A stretch of 64,000 bases of DNA from Mucilaginibacter sp. SG564 (GCF_013149275.1 NZ_JABGNA010000002.1:124001-188000); one strand, 5' to 3'; positions 1 through 8,502 are shown, counted from the first letter of the stretch. Notes: a model not told the origin generated them from the sequence alone. A program made the numbers and translations.

Positions 1-88
1 CACGGGGTTTACCGCGCCCGGCTATATTGAATGCAAGATAAGTGATGCAGCAACAAGCCGTAAGAAACAGAAGTAGGATTTTTTTCAT
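1..88 (-). CDS. N-terminus of a secreted protein, cut by window edge
   Basis: An ATG at 88 on the minus strand opens a frame that runs off the left edge after 29 codons. It reads as a signal peptide: MKK, a hydrophobic stretch ILLLFLTACCC, then ITYLAF and a more polar part. Three consecutive Cys (residues 11-13) sit in the hydrophobic core, so a lipoprotein is possible but no clean lipobox is visible. Nothing of the mature protein is in the window, so no function can be given. Confidence 0.6.
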   Translation of the reverse strand, partial: MKKILLLFLTACCCITYLAFNIAGRGKPR

Positions 89-426
89 GGTGCTATTATA
101 GTTGGTTTTTTTGGGTTTAATTGATCGGGAACAAGGGGCTTCGCAATCGATTACAATAATAAGTATTCGATCAAATTTATCATAAAAATATTAAGATAAT
201 AATATCAATGCGTAAAAATGACACAATTGGAAAAGAATCAGGAAATTAAGAGCCAGGAATCAGGAAAAATGTATTCAATAAATGCCCATGAATTGTGTAT
301 TAGCTTTCTTTCTTGATTCTTGGCTCTTGATTTCCTGCCTTTCCTTGAAAAACCTATAAAAACAGCAAAGCCCCTGATGGGCAGGGGCCTTTACTAACCA
401 ATTATAAACCTAAATTATGAGAAGAG
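89..426. other. Gene-free stretch with an inverted repeat
   Basis: No coding frame is supported here. Arms at about 239-265 and 310-337 are near-perfect inverted repeats of the type CAGGAAATTAAGAGCCAGG / CTTGGCTCTTGATTTCCTG, separated by about 44 bases. It is one of the many dispersed palindromes of this genome. The right part of the stretch holds the terminator of the tRNA-like genes. Confidence 0.6.
357..392 (-). terminator. Rho-independent terminator of the tRNA-like pair
   Basis: On the minus strand the hairpin AAAGGCCCCTG / CAGGGGCTTT with a 5-base loop is followed by GCTGTTTTTAT. It lies 35 bases downstream of the second tRNA-like gene, where a transcript of the pair would be expected to end. 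Confidence 0.75.
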
Positions 427-541
427 CTGTAGGAGAAGGAGTCGAACCTCCACGGAGTGGTTATTTTTATTGCTAAAAGTTTCCCAATTTCTCCGCCACC
501 GCGACAAGGAGGTGTGTCTGCCAAAATTTCACCATCCTACA
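427..541 (-). tRNA. Atypical class II tRNA-like gene, anticodon GUC (copy 1)
   Basis: Read on the minus strand this folds as a full cloverleaf: acceptor TGTAGGA/TCCTACA (535-541 with 428-434), bases T8 G9, D stem GTG/CAC with a Leu-type D loop containing GG, anticodon stem CCTCC/GGTGG with one U-U mismatch, loop TTGTCGC (anticodon at 503-505), a long variable arm CGGAG-33 nt-CTCCG, and T arm GGAGG-TTCGACT-CCTTC. CCA is not encoded and the discriminator is G. The D arm and long variable arm are tRNA-Leu-like, but the anticodon is that of aspartate. The variable arm (about 44 nt) is far longer than the usual class II arm. It is second in a two-gene unit behind the copy at 575-686. It may be a translating tRNA, a tRNA-like RNA with another role, or a decaying relic. 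The shared fold argues against decay. Confidence 0.7.
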
Positions 542-574
542 GGATAAAAGTTCCACGACTTGCTGAGGAACTTG

Positions 575-686
575 CTGTTGGGGAAGGATTCGAACCTCCA
601 CAGAGTAGTTAGCCCGCTTCGGGTTTTCTATGATCTCCGCCACCGGGACAAGGAGGTGTGTCTGCCAAAAATTTCACCACCCAACA
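575..686 (-). tRNA. Atypical class II tRNA-like gene, anticodon GUC (copy 2)
   Basis: First gene of the tandem pair. Acceptor TGTTGGG/CCCAACA (680-686 with 576-582), D stem GTG/CAC, anticodon stem CCTCC/GGTGG with the same U-U mismatch as copy 1, loop TTGTCCC (anticodon at 647-649), variable arm CGGAG-29 nt-CTCTG containing its own hairpin CCCG-AAG-CGGG, and T arm GGAGG-TTCGAAT-CCTTC. The discriminator is G and CCA is not encoded. Acceptor and variable-loop sequences differ from copy 1 while pairing is kept, so the two have diverged under structural constraint. The body looks like tRNA-Leu, yet the anticodon and G73, C38, G10 and G2:C71 are those used by aspartyl-tRNA synthetase (family knowledge). 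Function is not known to me. Confidence 0.72.
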
Positions 687-733
687 TTGTTTTTTTGTTT
701 AAAGAACAGAAAGCAATTGTCATTTGCTTGATA

Positions 734-765
734 CAAATTTAATAGACCCATCAATTCCTTGCAAA
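734..765 (-). promoter_or_regulatory. Bacteroidota sigma-A type promoter of the tRNA-like pair
   Basis: On the minus strand TTTG (762-765), a 20-base spacer and TAAATTTG (734-741) match the Bacteroidota -33/-7 consensus TTTG-N19-23-TAnnTTTG. The predicted transcription start is about 40 bases before the first tRNA-like gene. Confidence 0.7.
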
Positions 766-838
766 TATTTCAACAAAAATATTTTATTTTTATTCAAATT
801 TTAATTAAACTTGTATTTCAATATAGATATTCAAATTT

Positions 839-1315
839 ATGTCCCACAGAAAAGCTCAAAATTTAGAAATTGATAATCTTGATATCCAGATTTTATCAAT
901 ATTAATGAAGAATGCTACCACTCCATACACCGAGATAGCAAAAGAGTTAATCGTTTCTGGCGGAACCATACACGTGCGAATGAAAAAGTTGGAAGAGATG
1001 GGTGTAATAAAAGGAGCCAGCCTGGAAGTAGATCCTCAGAAATTAGGTTATGATATTACAGCGTTCCTGGGTATCTACCTCGAAAAGGGCTCGCAATACA
1101 ACGAAGCTGTTAAACAATTGAAAACTATAAAAGAAATTGTTGAGCTGCACTATACCACCGGCGAGTGGAGTATTTTCGCCAAGATCGTATGCCATGATAC
1201 CACCCACCTGCGCGAGGTTTTGAACGAACAGATCCAGGGTGTTAAAGGTATTCAACGCACTGAAACCTTCATCTCGCTTGAAGAAAGCATCAGGAGGCAG
1301 ATCACTTTGGAATAA
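839..1315 (+). CDS. Lrp/AsnC family transcriptional regulator
   Basis: A 158-residue protein of normal length for the feast/famine regulator family. An N-terminal winged helix-turn-helix covers about residues 10-60, with the typical opening LDIQILSILMKNATTPYTEI. The C-terminal AsnC ligand-binding alpha/beta domain covers about 70-150, with LHYTTGEWSIFAKIV as its conserved beta core. Such proteins are dimeric or octameric DNA binders that sense amino acids or other small molecules. It is divergent from the tRNA-like pair, with 150 bases between them. Whether it controls that pair cannot be told from sequence. The specific ligand is unknown. Confidence 0.92.
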   Translation: MSHRKAQNLEIDNLDIQILSILMKNATTPYTEIAKELIVSGGTIHVRMKKLEEMGVIKGASLEVDPQKLGYDITAFLGIYLEKGSQYNEAVKQLKTIKEIVELHYTTGEWSIFAKIVCHDTTHLREVLNEQIQGVKGIQRTETFISLEESIRRQITLE

Positions 1316-1340
1316 AATTTTACTTGATATAAAAAGCGAA

Positions 1341-1418
1341 GGCTGTCATCCTGAGCTTGTCGAAGGATAGGGCGCAGAGGCCCTACCCACATGCTTCGAC
1401 AAGCTCAGCATGACAGCC
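1341..1418. repeat. Dispersed palindromic repeat
   Basis: Arms GGCTGTCATCCTGAGCTTG and CAAGCTCAGCATGACAGCC enclose a further CGAAGG / GCTTCG pairing, giving an imperfect hairpin of about 78 bases between convergent genes. Related sequences occur at 25040, 34205 and 61745. These are short non-coding interspersed repeats and may end transcription from both sides. Confidence 0.75.
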
Positions 1419-1431
1419 ATTAATTTATTCC

Positions 1432-3705
1432 CTACTTAAATTTGTTCTTCAGCGCTGCCAGTTTTAAAGCCATATCTGTTTCCGGTTCCTGGGCCGGTTT
1501 TTTGTTATAAGCGGGCTTGTTGTTATTGCCGCCGGCAGGCTTTCTGTCGTTATTCCGCCTTTCCTGCGGGGCGCTCTTATCATTTTCTTTCATGGATAGG
1601 GCTATGCGCTTGCGGTTCACATCAACCTCGGTCACGGTAACCTCTACTTTCTGGTGTACCTTCAGCACCTCGTTCGGATCTTTGATATACCTATTGGTGA
1701 TCTGGCTCAGGTGAACCAGGCCATCCTGGTGAACGCCGATATCCACAAAAGCGCCGAAATTGGTGATGTTGGTGACGATGCCGGGCAGTTTCATACCCAC
1801 TTTCAAATCGCCTATGGCATTTACGCCATCGGTAAAGCTAAAGGCCTCAAACTGCTCGCGCGGGTCTCGGCCGGGTTTGGCCAGCTCGGCCATGATATCA
1901 TTGAGTGTAGGCAAACCCACTGTTTCTGAAGTATATTTTTGCAGCGGGATGCTTTTGCGCAATGGAGCGCTGCCCATCAGGTCTTTCACCGTGCAGTTCA
2001 TATCTTTGGCTATCTGCTCCAACAAGCTATAACGTTCTGGGTGCACCGCGCTGGAATCCAGTGGGTTTTCGGCATTGTGGATGCGTAAAAACCCGGCCGC
2101 CTGCTCAAAAGCTTTATCGCCCAGGCGAGGAACTTTCTTTAGCTGATCACGGCGTTTAAAGGCACCGTTCTGATCGCGGTATTCCACAATGTTTTGCGCC
2201 AATTGCGGACCAAGACCTGATACATAGGCTAATATTTGCTTAGATGCCGTGTTCAGCTCCACGCCTACTGCGTTTACGCAGCTCATAACGGTATCATCCA
2301 ATGAGGTTTGTAGTTTGTTTTGATCCACATCGTGCTGGTACTGCCCCACCCCTATTGATTTGGGATCGATTTTTACCAGCTCGGCCAGTGGGTCCATCAG
2401 TCTACGGCCTATAGATACCGCGCCTCTTACGGTGATATCCTTATCCGGGAACTCTTCCCGAGCCACATCAGATGCCGAGTAGATAGATGCCCCGCTTTCG
2501 TTCACCATTACAATCACCGCGCCTGGTAAATTCAGGTTGCGCACAAAAACTTCCGTTTCGCGACCAGCGGTACCGTTGCCAATAGCAATAGCTTCGATAT
2601 TATATTTTTCAAACAAATGTTGAACGGTTTTTTCGGCTTCACGAGCTTGTCCAGCACCGGTATGTGGGTAAATAGCTGTATTTTCCAGCAGCTTGCCCTG
2701 CTCATCCAGGCAAACCAGTTTACAGCCCGTGCGGAAACCCGGGTCAATAGCCATAACCCGTTTTTGCCCCAGAGGCGCGCTTAATAACAACTGGCGCGCA
2801 TTCTCGGCAAAAACACGGATAGCCTCTTCGTCGGCTTTCTTTTTGGTAACCAGGCGCACTTCGGTTTCCATAGATGGTTTCAGCAAGCGTTTGTAACCAT
2901 CGGCAATGGCCTGTTTAATCTGGTCGGCCGATGGGTTGATACCTTTTACAAAAGTATCTTCCAGTATGGCAATGGCTTCTTGCTCTTCGGGTTTAATATC
3001 AAGCCACAGGATCTCCTCTTTTTCGCCCCGGCGCATAGCCAGGATACGGTGTGATGGTGCCGATTTTACAGGCTCTGTCCAGTCGAAATAATCTTTATAC
3101 TTGATACCTTCTTCTTCCTTACCTTCGGCAACTTTGGATTGAAAGGTTCCCTTTTCAATAAACAACTCGCGGATGCGGGTACGTACCTCGGCATTTTCGC
3201 TGATGGTTTCGGCGATGATATCCCTTGCACCGGCCAGGGCTTCTTCTATACTGTTCACCCCTTTTTCGGCATCTATATAAGCCTCTGCAGCGGTTTCCAG
3301 GTCGACTTTGTTTTGCTCCAATAACAGATCGGCCAATGGTTGCAAGCCTTTTTCGCGGGCCGCGGTAGCACGGGTTTTGCGTTTGGGGCGATAAGGCAGG
3401 TAAATATCCTCCAGCGTCACCATAGTTTCGGCCTCGTCGATCTGTTTTTCCAGTTCGGGTGTTAGTTTACCCATGTCGGTAAGCGATTTCAGGATGGCTT
3501 CGCGGCGTTTATCCAGATCGCGCAGTTGTTGTACGCGGTCGCGGATCTCGGTCACCTGTACTTCATCGAGCGTACCGGTAACCTCTTTACGGTAACGGGA
3601 AATAAACGGAACGGTAGCGCCCTCATCAAGCAATTCAACAGTGGCACTTACCTGCTTTTCGGCAATGGAAAGCTCCTGGGCTATTTTTTTATAATGCGAT
3701 ATCAT
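1432..3705 (-). CDS. tex: Tex-family RNA-binding transcription accessory protein
   Basis: 757 residues, the usual Tex length. The order is an N-terminal helical Tex region with RYRKEVTG near residue 38, a YqgF/RNase H-like domain (AIDPGFRTGCKLVCLD, about 315-330), helix-hairpin-helix repeats, and an S1 RNA-binding domain at about 630-700 (VGMKLPGIVTNITNFGAFVD). A basic, low-complexity Asn/Lys/Pro tail of about 50 residues follows, as is common in Bacteroidota. Tex binds nucleic acid and the transcription machinery in the cytoplasm. It appears monocistronic. The start ATG at 3705 is the first Met of the conserved N-terminus. Confidence 0.96.
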   Translation of the reverse strand: MISHYKKIAQELSIAEKQVSATVELLDEGATVPFISRYRKEVTGTLDEVQVTEIRDRVQQLRDLDKRREAILKSLTDMGKLTPELEKQIDEAETMVTLEDIYLPYRPKRKTRATAAREKGLQPLADLLLEQNKVDLETAAEAYIDAEKGVNSIEEALAGARDIIAETISENAEVRTRIRELFIEKGTFQSKVAEGKEEEGIKYKDYFDWTEPVKSAPSHRILAMRRGEKEEILWLDIKPEEQEAIAILEDTFVKGINPSADQIKQAIADGYKRLLKPSMETEVRLVTKKKADEEAIRVFAENARQLLLSAPLGQKRVMAIDPGFRTGCKLVCLDEQGKLLENTAIYPHTGAGQAREAEKTVQHLFEKYNIEAIAIGNGTAGRETEVFVRNLNLPGAVIVMVNESGASIYSASDVAREEFPDKDITVRGAVSIGRRLMDPLAELVKIDPKSIGVGQYQHDVDQNKLQTSLDDTVMSCVNAVGVELNTASKQILAYVSGLGPQLAQNIVEYRDQNGAFKRRDQLKKVPRLGDKAFEQAAGFLRIHNAENPLDSSAVHPERYSLLEQIAKDMNCTVKDLMGSAPLRKSIPLQKYTSETVGLPTLNDIMAELAKPGRDPREQFEAFSFTDGVNAIGDLKVGMKLPGIVTNITNFGAFVDIGVHQDGLVHLSQITNRYIKDPNEVLKVHQKVEVTVTEVDVNRKRIALSMKENDKSAPQERRNNDRKPAGGNNNKPAYNKKPAQEPETDMALKLAALKNKFK

Positions 3706-4005
3706 AGTAAACTTTGGACTGCGAAGTTGGGTACTCTTTGGTTAAAAAGCAAAAATGGTTTGTAAAAAGAATGGTGAAGGTATCGAAGCCTCACCCAACC
3801 CTCTCCAAAGGAGAGGGCTTTAAAATACTTTTTATAAGTTCCTCCGGCCAATGTTGGTGTTGTCACCAACATTATACGTTCTGGTTAATTACTCGTGCAG
3901 ATTGTTGTTGGTGACAACACCAACAACGGCGGTGCTCCCTGCGGTCGGTTGTCCACGCTGCGCTCGCAATGACATGATATAGTATTTATTACTTAAGATA
4001 ATCCA
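3706..4005. repeat. Gene-free stretch with three palindromic repeats
   Basis: This 300-base gap carries no supported gene. It holds a short palindrome CCCTCTCC-AAA-GGAGAGGG (3799-3817), then ATGTTGGTGTTGTCACCAAC (3851-3870) and, about 30 bases on, its inverted counterpart TTGGTGACAACACCAACAAC (3908-3927). The GTTGGTGTTGTCACCAAC core also occurs at 25110. The right part has CTCGCAATGACATGA-like sequence typical of the same repeat family. Confidence 0.65.
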
Positions 4006-4779
4006 TTACTTAGCCACCTTCCTCAACACCTTCTCAATCGCCTTACCCCAGAACTCACCCAAAGCCAAGGCGCCTTGTTTGTTGGGGTGCAGGTAAAATG
4101 TGCCCTGATTGCCCTTTTCAGGTATCAGATCGGTTAGGTGATGTTTCTTGAAATAGTTGAATCCTTTTTTATCCCCCACAAAAACATGGTTTGGGTTGGT
4201 GGTGCCGTAAGCAAATACCAGGCTGTCCAGTTTAGGCACATAGCTTTGCAGGCGGGATAAACCTTCTTGTAAATACCTTGCACCATTATAAGTATTGGGG
4301 CTATACCAAAGGGGATGCTGATAAATAACGATAGCTTTCGGAAAATCGGTCAGTAGTTTCTCCGTTATCGTTTTTACATTCTGGATATAATCAACCGGAG
4401 AAACTGGCGAACCATGAGGACCTTGAATGGCGCTGTCATTAGTACCCAGTTTCATGGAGAATATGAGCAGAGCATCCTTATCGGCGAAAGCACCCGCGGC
4501 TTGTTCTACCTGGGCAAAGGTGTTGGTGCCGGGTAAAAAATCAAGCGTGGTATAACCGCTGTGGCCCTGGTTGCTAAATTCAACCGTCCCCAGGTTGGCC
4601 TGTTTACGCAGCCAGGCGATCGCGGTAGCTGGCGGCGCTTCGGTAGCAGGATCAGCCAGTTGTACGCCTTGCGTAATGCTATTACCGATAAAAACAACAT
4701 TGATATTTTGCTTTTTTGATTGGGCAAAGGTTGATGAAATGCTGCAGAATAATAGTGCAGCAATAAAAAAATGCTTCAT
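4006..4779 (-). CDS. Secreted SGNH/GDSL-family esterase or acylhydrolase
   Basis: 257 residues with a signal peptide (MKHFFIAALLFCSISSTFAQ, cleavage after about residue 20). Block I of the SGNH fold is VVFIGNSITQG near residue 34, giving the nucleophile Ser in the GNSIT variant. A GTND-like motif (KLGTNDSA) serves as block III, and LHPNKQGALALGEFW near the C-terminus supplies the catalytic His. These enzymes hydrolyse ester bonds on carbohydrates or lipids. In this group, sugar-ester deacetylation is common, but the substrate cannot be read here. It stands alone between repeat-rich gaps. Confidence 0.85.
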   Translation of the reverse strand: MKHFFIAALLFCSISSTFAQSKKQNINVVFIGNSITQGVQLADPATEAPPATAIAWLRKQANLGTVEFSNQGHSGYTTLDFLPGTNTFAQVEQAAGAFADKDALLIFSMKLGTNDSAIQGPHGSPVSPVDYIQNVKTITEKLLTDFPKAIVIYQHPLWYSPNTYNGARYLQEGLSRLQSYVPKLDSLVFAYGTTNPNHVFVGDKKGFNYFKKHHLTDLIPEKGNQGTFYLHPNKQGALALGEFWGKAIEKVLRKVAK

Positions 4780-5112
4780 AAAATTATTTAGTTCCTCAAA
4801 TATTGTTTTTCAAATTTCCCGCTCATGAAAAACCATGCAACAAGAGTCGAACGCAGTATAGACTCACCCCGACATCGCTGCGCTCGTCACCCCTCTCTCC
4901 GCTTCGCGCATAGAGGGGGTTTTCATTTCTTTTTTCTCAACCCTCTTTCCGCCAAAGGCGAAGAGAGGGTGATCCAGCGAAGCGCAGATCGGGTGAGTCG
5001 GCTCTGCGTCATTGTTATTCTTTAACAAAGCTTGTTCTGTCTGATCATGTGCTATTATCCTCTCAAGAGGGGATCCGCACATACCCGGCTTTTTCACTCA
5101 CTACTCACAACC
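4780..5112. repeat. Gene-free stretch with a large hairpin repeat
   Basis: GACTCACCCCGAC (4861-4873) pairs with GATCGGGTGAGTC (4987-4999). Inside lie further inverted pieces, CTGCGCTCG / CGAAGCGCAG and CCCTCTCTCC / GAGAGGGT. The result is a nested palindrome of about 140 bases with no coding content. It is a dispersed intergenic repeat between two minus-strand genes. Confidence 0.65.
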
Positions 5113-7236
5113 TTACCATTTCACGCCCATATTCCAGAACATGAATGCCCATTTATCCACCTGGCCGCTGATCACCTGGGCTGTTGACTGCCCGGCACCG
5201 TGGCCCGCTTTGGTTTCAATACGGATGAGTACCGGGGCGGTGCCTTTTTGATATTCCTGCAGGCGTGCGGCAAACTTAAAGGAGTGCGCTGGTACTACAC
5301 GGTCGTCATGATCGGCGGTGGTAACCATGGTGGCCGGGTATTCCTGCGGTTTTAAGGCATGATATGGCGAATAGTTGTACAGGTATTGGAACATCTCTTT
5401 CGAATCTTCGGCGGTACCATAATCATAGCTCCAGCCCGCGCCCGCTGTAAATTTGTTGTAACGCAGCATATCCAAAACGCCTACGGCAGGGAAAGCTACC
5501 TTAAACAGATCAGGCCGCTGGGTGATCATCGCTCCTATGAGCAGGCCACCGTTTGAACCGCCGGATACTGCCAGGTGCTCCTTAGAGGTATATTTATTTT
5601 TGATAAGGTATTCGGCAGCAGCAATAAAATCATCAAACACGTTCTGCTTTTTCATTTTGATGCCCTTGCGATGCCAGGTTTCGCCATACTCGCCGCCGCC
5701 ACGCAGGTTCGGCACGGCGTAAATACCGCCATGCTCCAGCAATATAATGTTTGATGTGCTGAAAGCAGGTGTTAAGCTGATACCAAAACCACCATAGGCA
5801 TATAATAAGGTAGGGTTTTGACCATTCAGTACCGTACCTTTTTTATAGGTGATGATCATCGGGATTTTGGTTTTATCCTTCGAGGTATAAAACACCTGTT
5901 TCGATTCGTATTGCTCGGGATCAAACTTCACTCCCGCTTTTTTATACAGGGTTGATTTGCCCGTAGCAATATCCAGCTTAAAAATGGTGGTGGGATATAC
6001 ATAATTGGTAAACGTGTAATAGGTTTCCTTCTCTCCCTTTTTTGTTCCAAAGCCAGAGGCTGTACCTACCGATGGCAGGGTAATGGTGCGTTCCAGTTTG
6101 CCATTCATATCGTACTGCTGCACAAATGAGGTAGCATCCTGCAGGTATTCGGCGAAGATCTTGCCGCCGCCGGTGGTGGCGCTCAATACATTTTTGGTTT
6201 CGGGGATGAGGTTTTGCCAGTGGGTTACGCCTGGGTTTGCCGCATCAACAGTAACAATTTTAAAGTTGGGCGAATAAATATTGGTAAGGATATACAGCTT
6301 ACTGCCCACATTATTTAATATGGAATGCTGGTTATCAAAATTATCAATCACGTTTACAATATCGCTGCCGGGTTTGCTCAAATCCTGGATATACAATTCA
6401 TTACCGGTGGTTGATGTAGCCGCGGTGATCACCAAAAAACGCTCATCTTCGGTAAGGTACGCACCTATATAGCGGCGCGGGGTTTTATCACCACCAAAAA
6501 TAAGCTTGTCGGTACTTTGCGGGGTGCCCAGTTTATGGTAATATAATTTGTGATACTGTGTCATACCCGACAGCTGACTACCTTCCTTTGGTTTATCATA
6601 ACTGCTGTAATAAAAACCATCTGTACCTTTCCAGGCAAGGCCGCTGAATTTGATATCGGTGAGGGTATCGCCTACCACGCTGTTATCGGCGGTTTTGATC
6701 ACGATCACCTTGCGCCAATCAGATCCGCCTTCGGATATCTGGTAAGCGGCCAGGTCGCCATCTTTGGTAAAATCTATCCCTTGTAGCGAGGTAGTGCCAT
6801 CGGCCGAAAATTTATTGGGATCTAAAAACACTTCAGGGGTACCATTATCTCCCATCTGCCGGTACAAAACAGACTGGCTTTGCAGCCCGTCGTTCTTATA
6901 AAAATAGGTGTATTTGCCTTCTTTAAATGGAGCGCTGTATTTTTCATAGTTCCACAGAGTTTCCAGCTGCTTGCGTATTTCTTCGCGGTATGGGATCTGG
7001 CCCAGATAGTTTTGGGTAACCTTATTTTCAGCTGTCACCCACTCTTTAGTATCAGCCGCCTGGTCATTTTCCAGCCAGCGGTATGGGTCAGGTACTTTGG
7101 TGTCAAAATAAGTATCAACGGTATCAACTTTTTTGGTTTGAGGGTAGGGAAGTGTTTTTATAGTCATTTGTTGTTGTGCATGGGTATAGCTGCAAAATAA
7201 AACAGCAAACGCGAATAAACAGGTAGTTAGTTTCAT
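5113..7236 (-). CDS. Secreted prolyl oligopeptidase (S9A family)
   Basis: 707 residues with a signal peptide ending near THAQQQ. The N-terminal part carries the seven-bladed beta-propeller, opening with the family hallmark DPYRWLEN. The C-terminal alpha/beta-hydrolase has the catalytic Ser in SGGSNGGLL (about Ser561), the catalytic Asp in TADHDDRVVP (about 642-646) and His in KAGHGAG (about His679). All catalytic residues are present. It cleaves peptides after proline and, with the signal peptide, should act in the periplasm. It is monocistronic with a repeat-rich upstream region. Confidence 0.96.
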   Translation of the reverse strand: MKLTTCLFAFAVLFCSYTHAQQQMTIKTLPYPQTKKVDTVDTYFDTKVPDPYRWLENDQAADTKEWVTAENKVTQNYLGQIPYREEIRKQLETLWNYEKYSAPFKEGKYTYFYKNDGLQSQSVLYRQMGDNGTPEVFLDPNKFSADGTTSLQGIDFTKDGDLAAYQISEGGSDWRKVIVIKTADNSVVGDTLTDIKFSGLAWKGTDGFYYSSYDKPKEGSQLSGMTQYHKLYYHKLGTPQSTDKLIFGGDKTPRRYIGAYLTEDERFLVITAATSTTGNELYIQDLSKPGSDIVNVIDNFDNQHSILNNVGSKLYILTNIYSPNFKIVTVDAANPGVTHWQNLIPETKNVLSATTGGGKIFAEYLQDATSFVQQYDMNGKLERTITLPSVGTASGFGTKKGEKETYYTFTNYVYPTTIFKLDIATGKSTLYKKAGVKFDPEQYESKQVFYTSKDKTKIPMIITYKKGTVLNGQNPTLLYAYGGFGISLTPAFSTSNIILLEHGGIYAVPNLRGGGEYGETWHRKGIKMKKQNVFDDFIAAAEYLIKNKYTSKEHLAVSGGSNGGLLIGAMITQRPDLFKVAFPAVGVLDMLRYNKFTAGAGWSYDYGTAEDSKEMFQYLYNYSPYHALKPQEYPATMVTTADHDDRVVPAHSFKFAARLQEYQKGTAPVLIRIETKAGHGAGQSTAQVISGQVDKWAFMFWNMGVKW

Positions 7237-7636
7237 ATTGACTTTTAAATTACAGGAAAACTAAAGGTAGGAAATTTGTTCATTTGCTCACTGGTTCATT
7301 TGTTCATTGGTCTTAGCAAATTGGAGTCGCTGGCTTATCCATCTTGTACCCATGAACAAATGAACCAATGAAAGTTAAAAGTTGTTAATTTTAATTAATC
7401 CTGCTATTTAATTGAGCGGGGCGAGCTATATTAGCCCCCGAATAAGGAAACAAGCCCAAACCAGGGTAATTAATCTGGTTTGGATTGATAATGGGCTTCG
7501 CGTGTAATTATTTATTTACAATGGATATTTACTATCCGGGCCTTTATTGATAATAATGCTTTTTTTTACACGTTTGCTAAACCGGATAATGCGGTGAACG
7601 GCAAACCTATACAAGTTGTTAGTACAAATTTATAAC
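7237..7636. other. Gene-free stretch, inverted repeat and structured leader
   Basis: 400 bases without a gene. GGTTCATTTGTTCATTGG (about 7292-7309) faces CATGAACAAATGAACCAATG (7351-7370), a dispersed inverted repeat. Further right, AAGCCCAAACCAG (7453-7465) can pair with CTGGTTT (7476-7482) and GGGCTT (7493-7498), a two-stem structure ahead of the beta-barrel gene at 7637. It could be a terminator-like fold or a leader element. No known riboswitch is recognised. Confidence 0.45.
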
Positions 7637-8389
7637 ATGAAAAAAATCTTTACATTAATTACGGCAGCCCTAATGATGCTGATAGTGTTGAACGCAAGGG
7701 CCCAGGATAGTCAGAATGATGGCGATGCACCGGCCAAGCTTAAAAGCTATATTGGCATATTTGGTGGCCAGTCGCGCGCGTTGAGCGATTTTAAAAGCAC
7801 CGATTACAGTAATCCAAAAGCAGGCTTTGCCAAAAATGGTTTTGTAATGGGTATAGACGGGGCCGTTTATTTTTACAAACATTTTGCCATAGGTTATACC
7901 ATATCCAAGCAAGACCAGGGTAATTTAACCTTTGATGATGATCAAAAAATTTCACAAGGATATACTGATGATTTTAAAGCCGACGGTTCAACCGTAACTG
8001 CCGACAAGCGTTACCGTAGCTACAATATTTTGCTCGGCCCGCAATATACATTTGTATACCACAGCTTAAGGTTTGACCTGAGAGCATCAGCAGGTGTTAT
8101 TAAAAATACCGCCACACCAAGTGTAGAAGTTGCCATTACCGGGGTACCTGCGCAAACTGCAACATTTACCCAACAAAGCTCAAAAGGTACCGCCTTTGCT
8201 TACGGAGGTAGTGCAGCCATTCGCTTTGATATGGGCTCTGGCTGGGATCTGTTACTGAAAGGCAATTATGTTAAGTCGGACGGGCCAACTATTTCTACCA
8301 CCGGCCGCACCAGCAACGTGGGCCGTATAGTTACCAAACAACCTATGACCGAAGGGCAGATAGTTTTTGGCCTGGTAAAAGAGTTTTAA
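7637..8389 (+). CDS. Outer-membrane beta-barrel protein, unknown function
   Basis: 250 residues from the ATG at 7637. That start is preferred over an upstream in-frame codon at 7616 because MKKIFTLITAALMMLIVLNARAQ is a clear signal peptide. The mature protein is made of alternating beta strands rich in Gly, Tyr and Phe (IGIFGGQSRALSDF, YKHFAIGYTISKQD, YNILLGPQYTFVY, IRFDMGSGWDLLLKGNYV) and ends in LVKEF, a terminal aromatic typical of barrels. It resembles small OmpA/OmpX-like 8-strand porin-like proteins, with no peptidoglycan domain. It is monocistronic and followed by a strong terminator. Confidence 0.75.
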   Translation: MKKIFTLITAALMMLIVLNARAQDSQNDGDAPAKLKSYIGIFGGQSRALSDFKSTDYSNPKAGFAKNGFVMGIDGAVYFYKHFAIGYTISKQDQGNLTFDDDQKISQGYTDDFKADGSTVTADKRYRSYNILLGPQYTFVYHSLRFDLRASAGVIKNTATPSVEVAITGVPAQTATFTQQSSKGTAFAYGGSAAIRFDMGSGWDLLLKGNYVKSDGPTISTTGRTSNVGRIVTKQPMTEGQIVFGLVKEF

Positions 8390-8420
8390 TTGAAATAAAA
8401 CAGACGAAATCTGTTTAGCA

Positions 8421-8464
8421 AAAAAAGAGGCTGTATCATCAATCATGATCGGCCTCTTTTTTTT
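8421..8464 (+). terminator. Rho-independent terminator
   Basis: AAAAAAGAGGC pairs with GCCTCTTTTTTTT around a 20-base loop containing ATCATCAATCATGATC. It follows the beta-barrel gene. The loop sequence recurs in the terminator at 61386, so the whole hairpin seems to be a repeated sequence. Confidence 0.8.
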
Positions 8465-8502
8465 GCCCTATTCAGATACCGGTTGGGATTGATTCCATTA
8501 AC

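Noticed and set aside
427..686. Calling the pair ordinary tRNA-Leu or tRNA-Asp
   Set aside because: The D arm and long variable arm fit Leu, but the anticodon is GUC, and a normal tRNA-Asp has no long variable arm. The pair is listed as atypical.
560..742. 60-codon plus-strand frame over the tRNA-like gene
   Set aside because: It lies on the opposite strand of a structured RNA gene and its product has no protein-like features.
4864..5097. Frames in the 4780-5112 gap
   Set aside because: They run through the nested palindromic repeat and resemble repeat-encoded noise.
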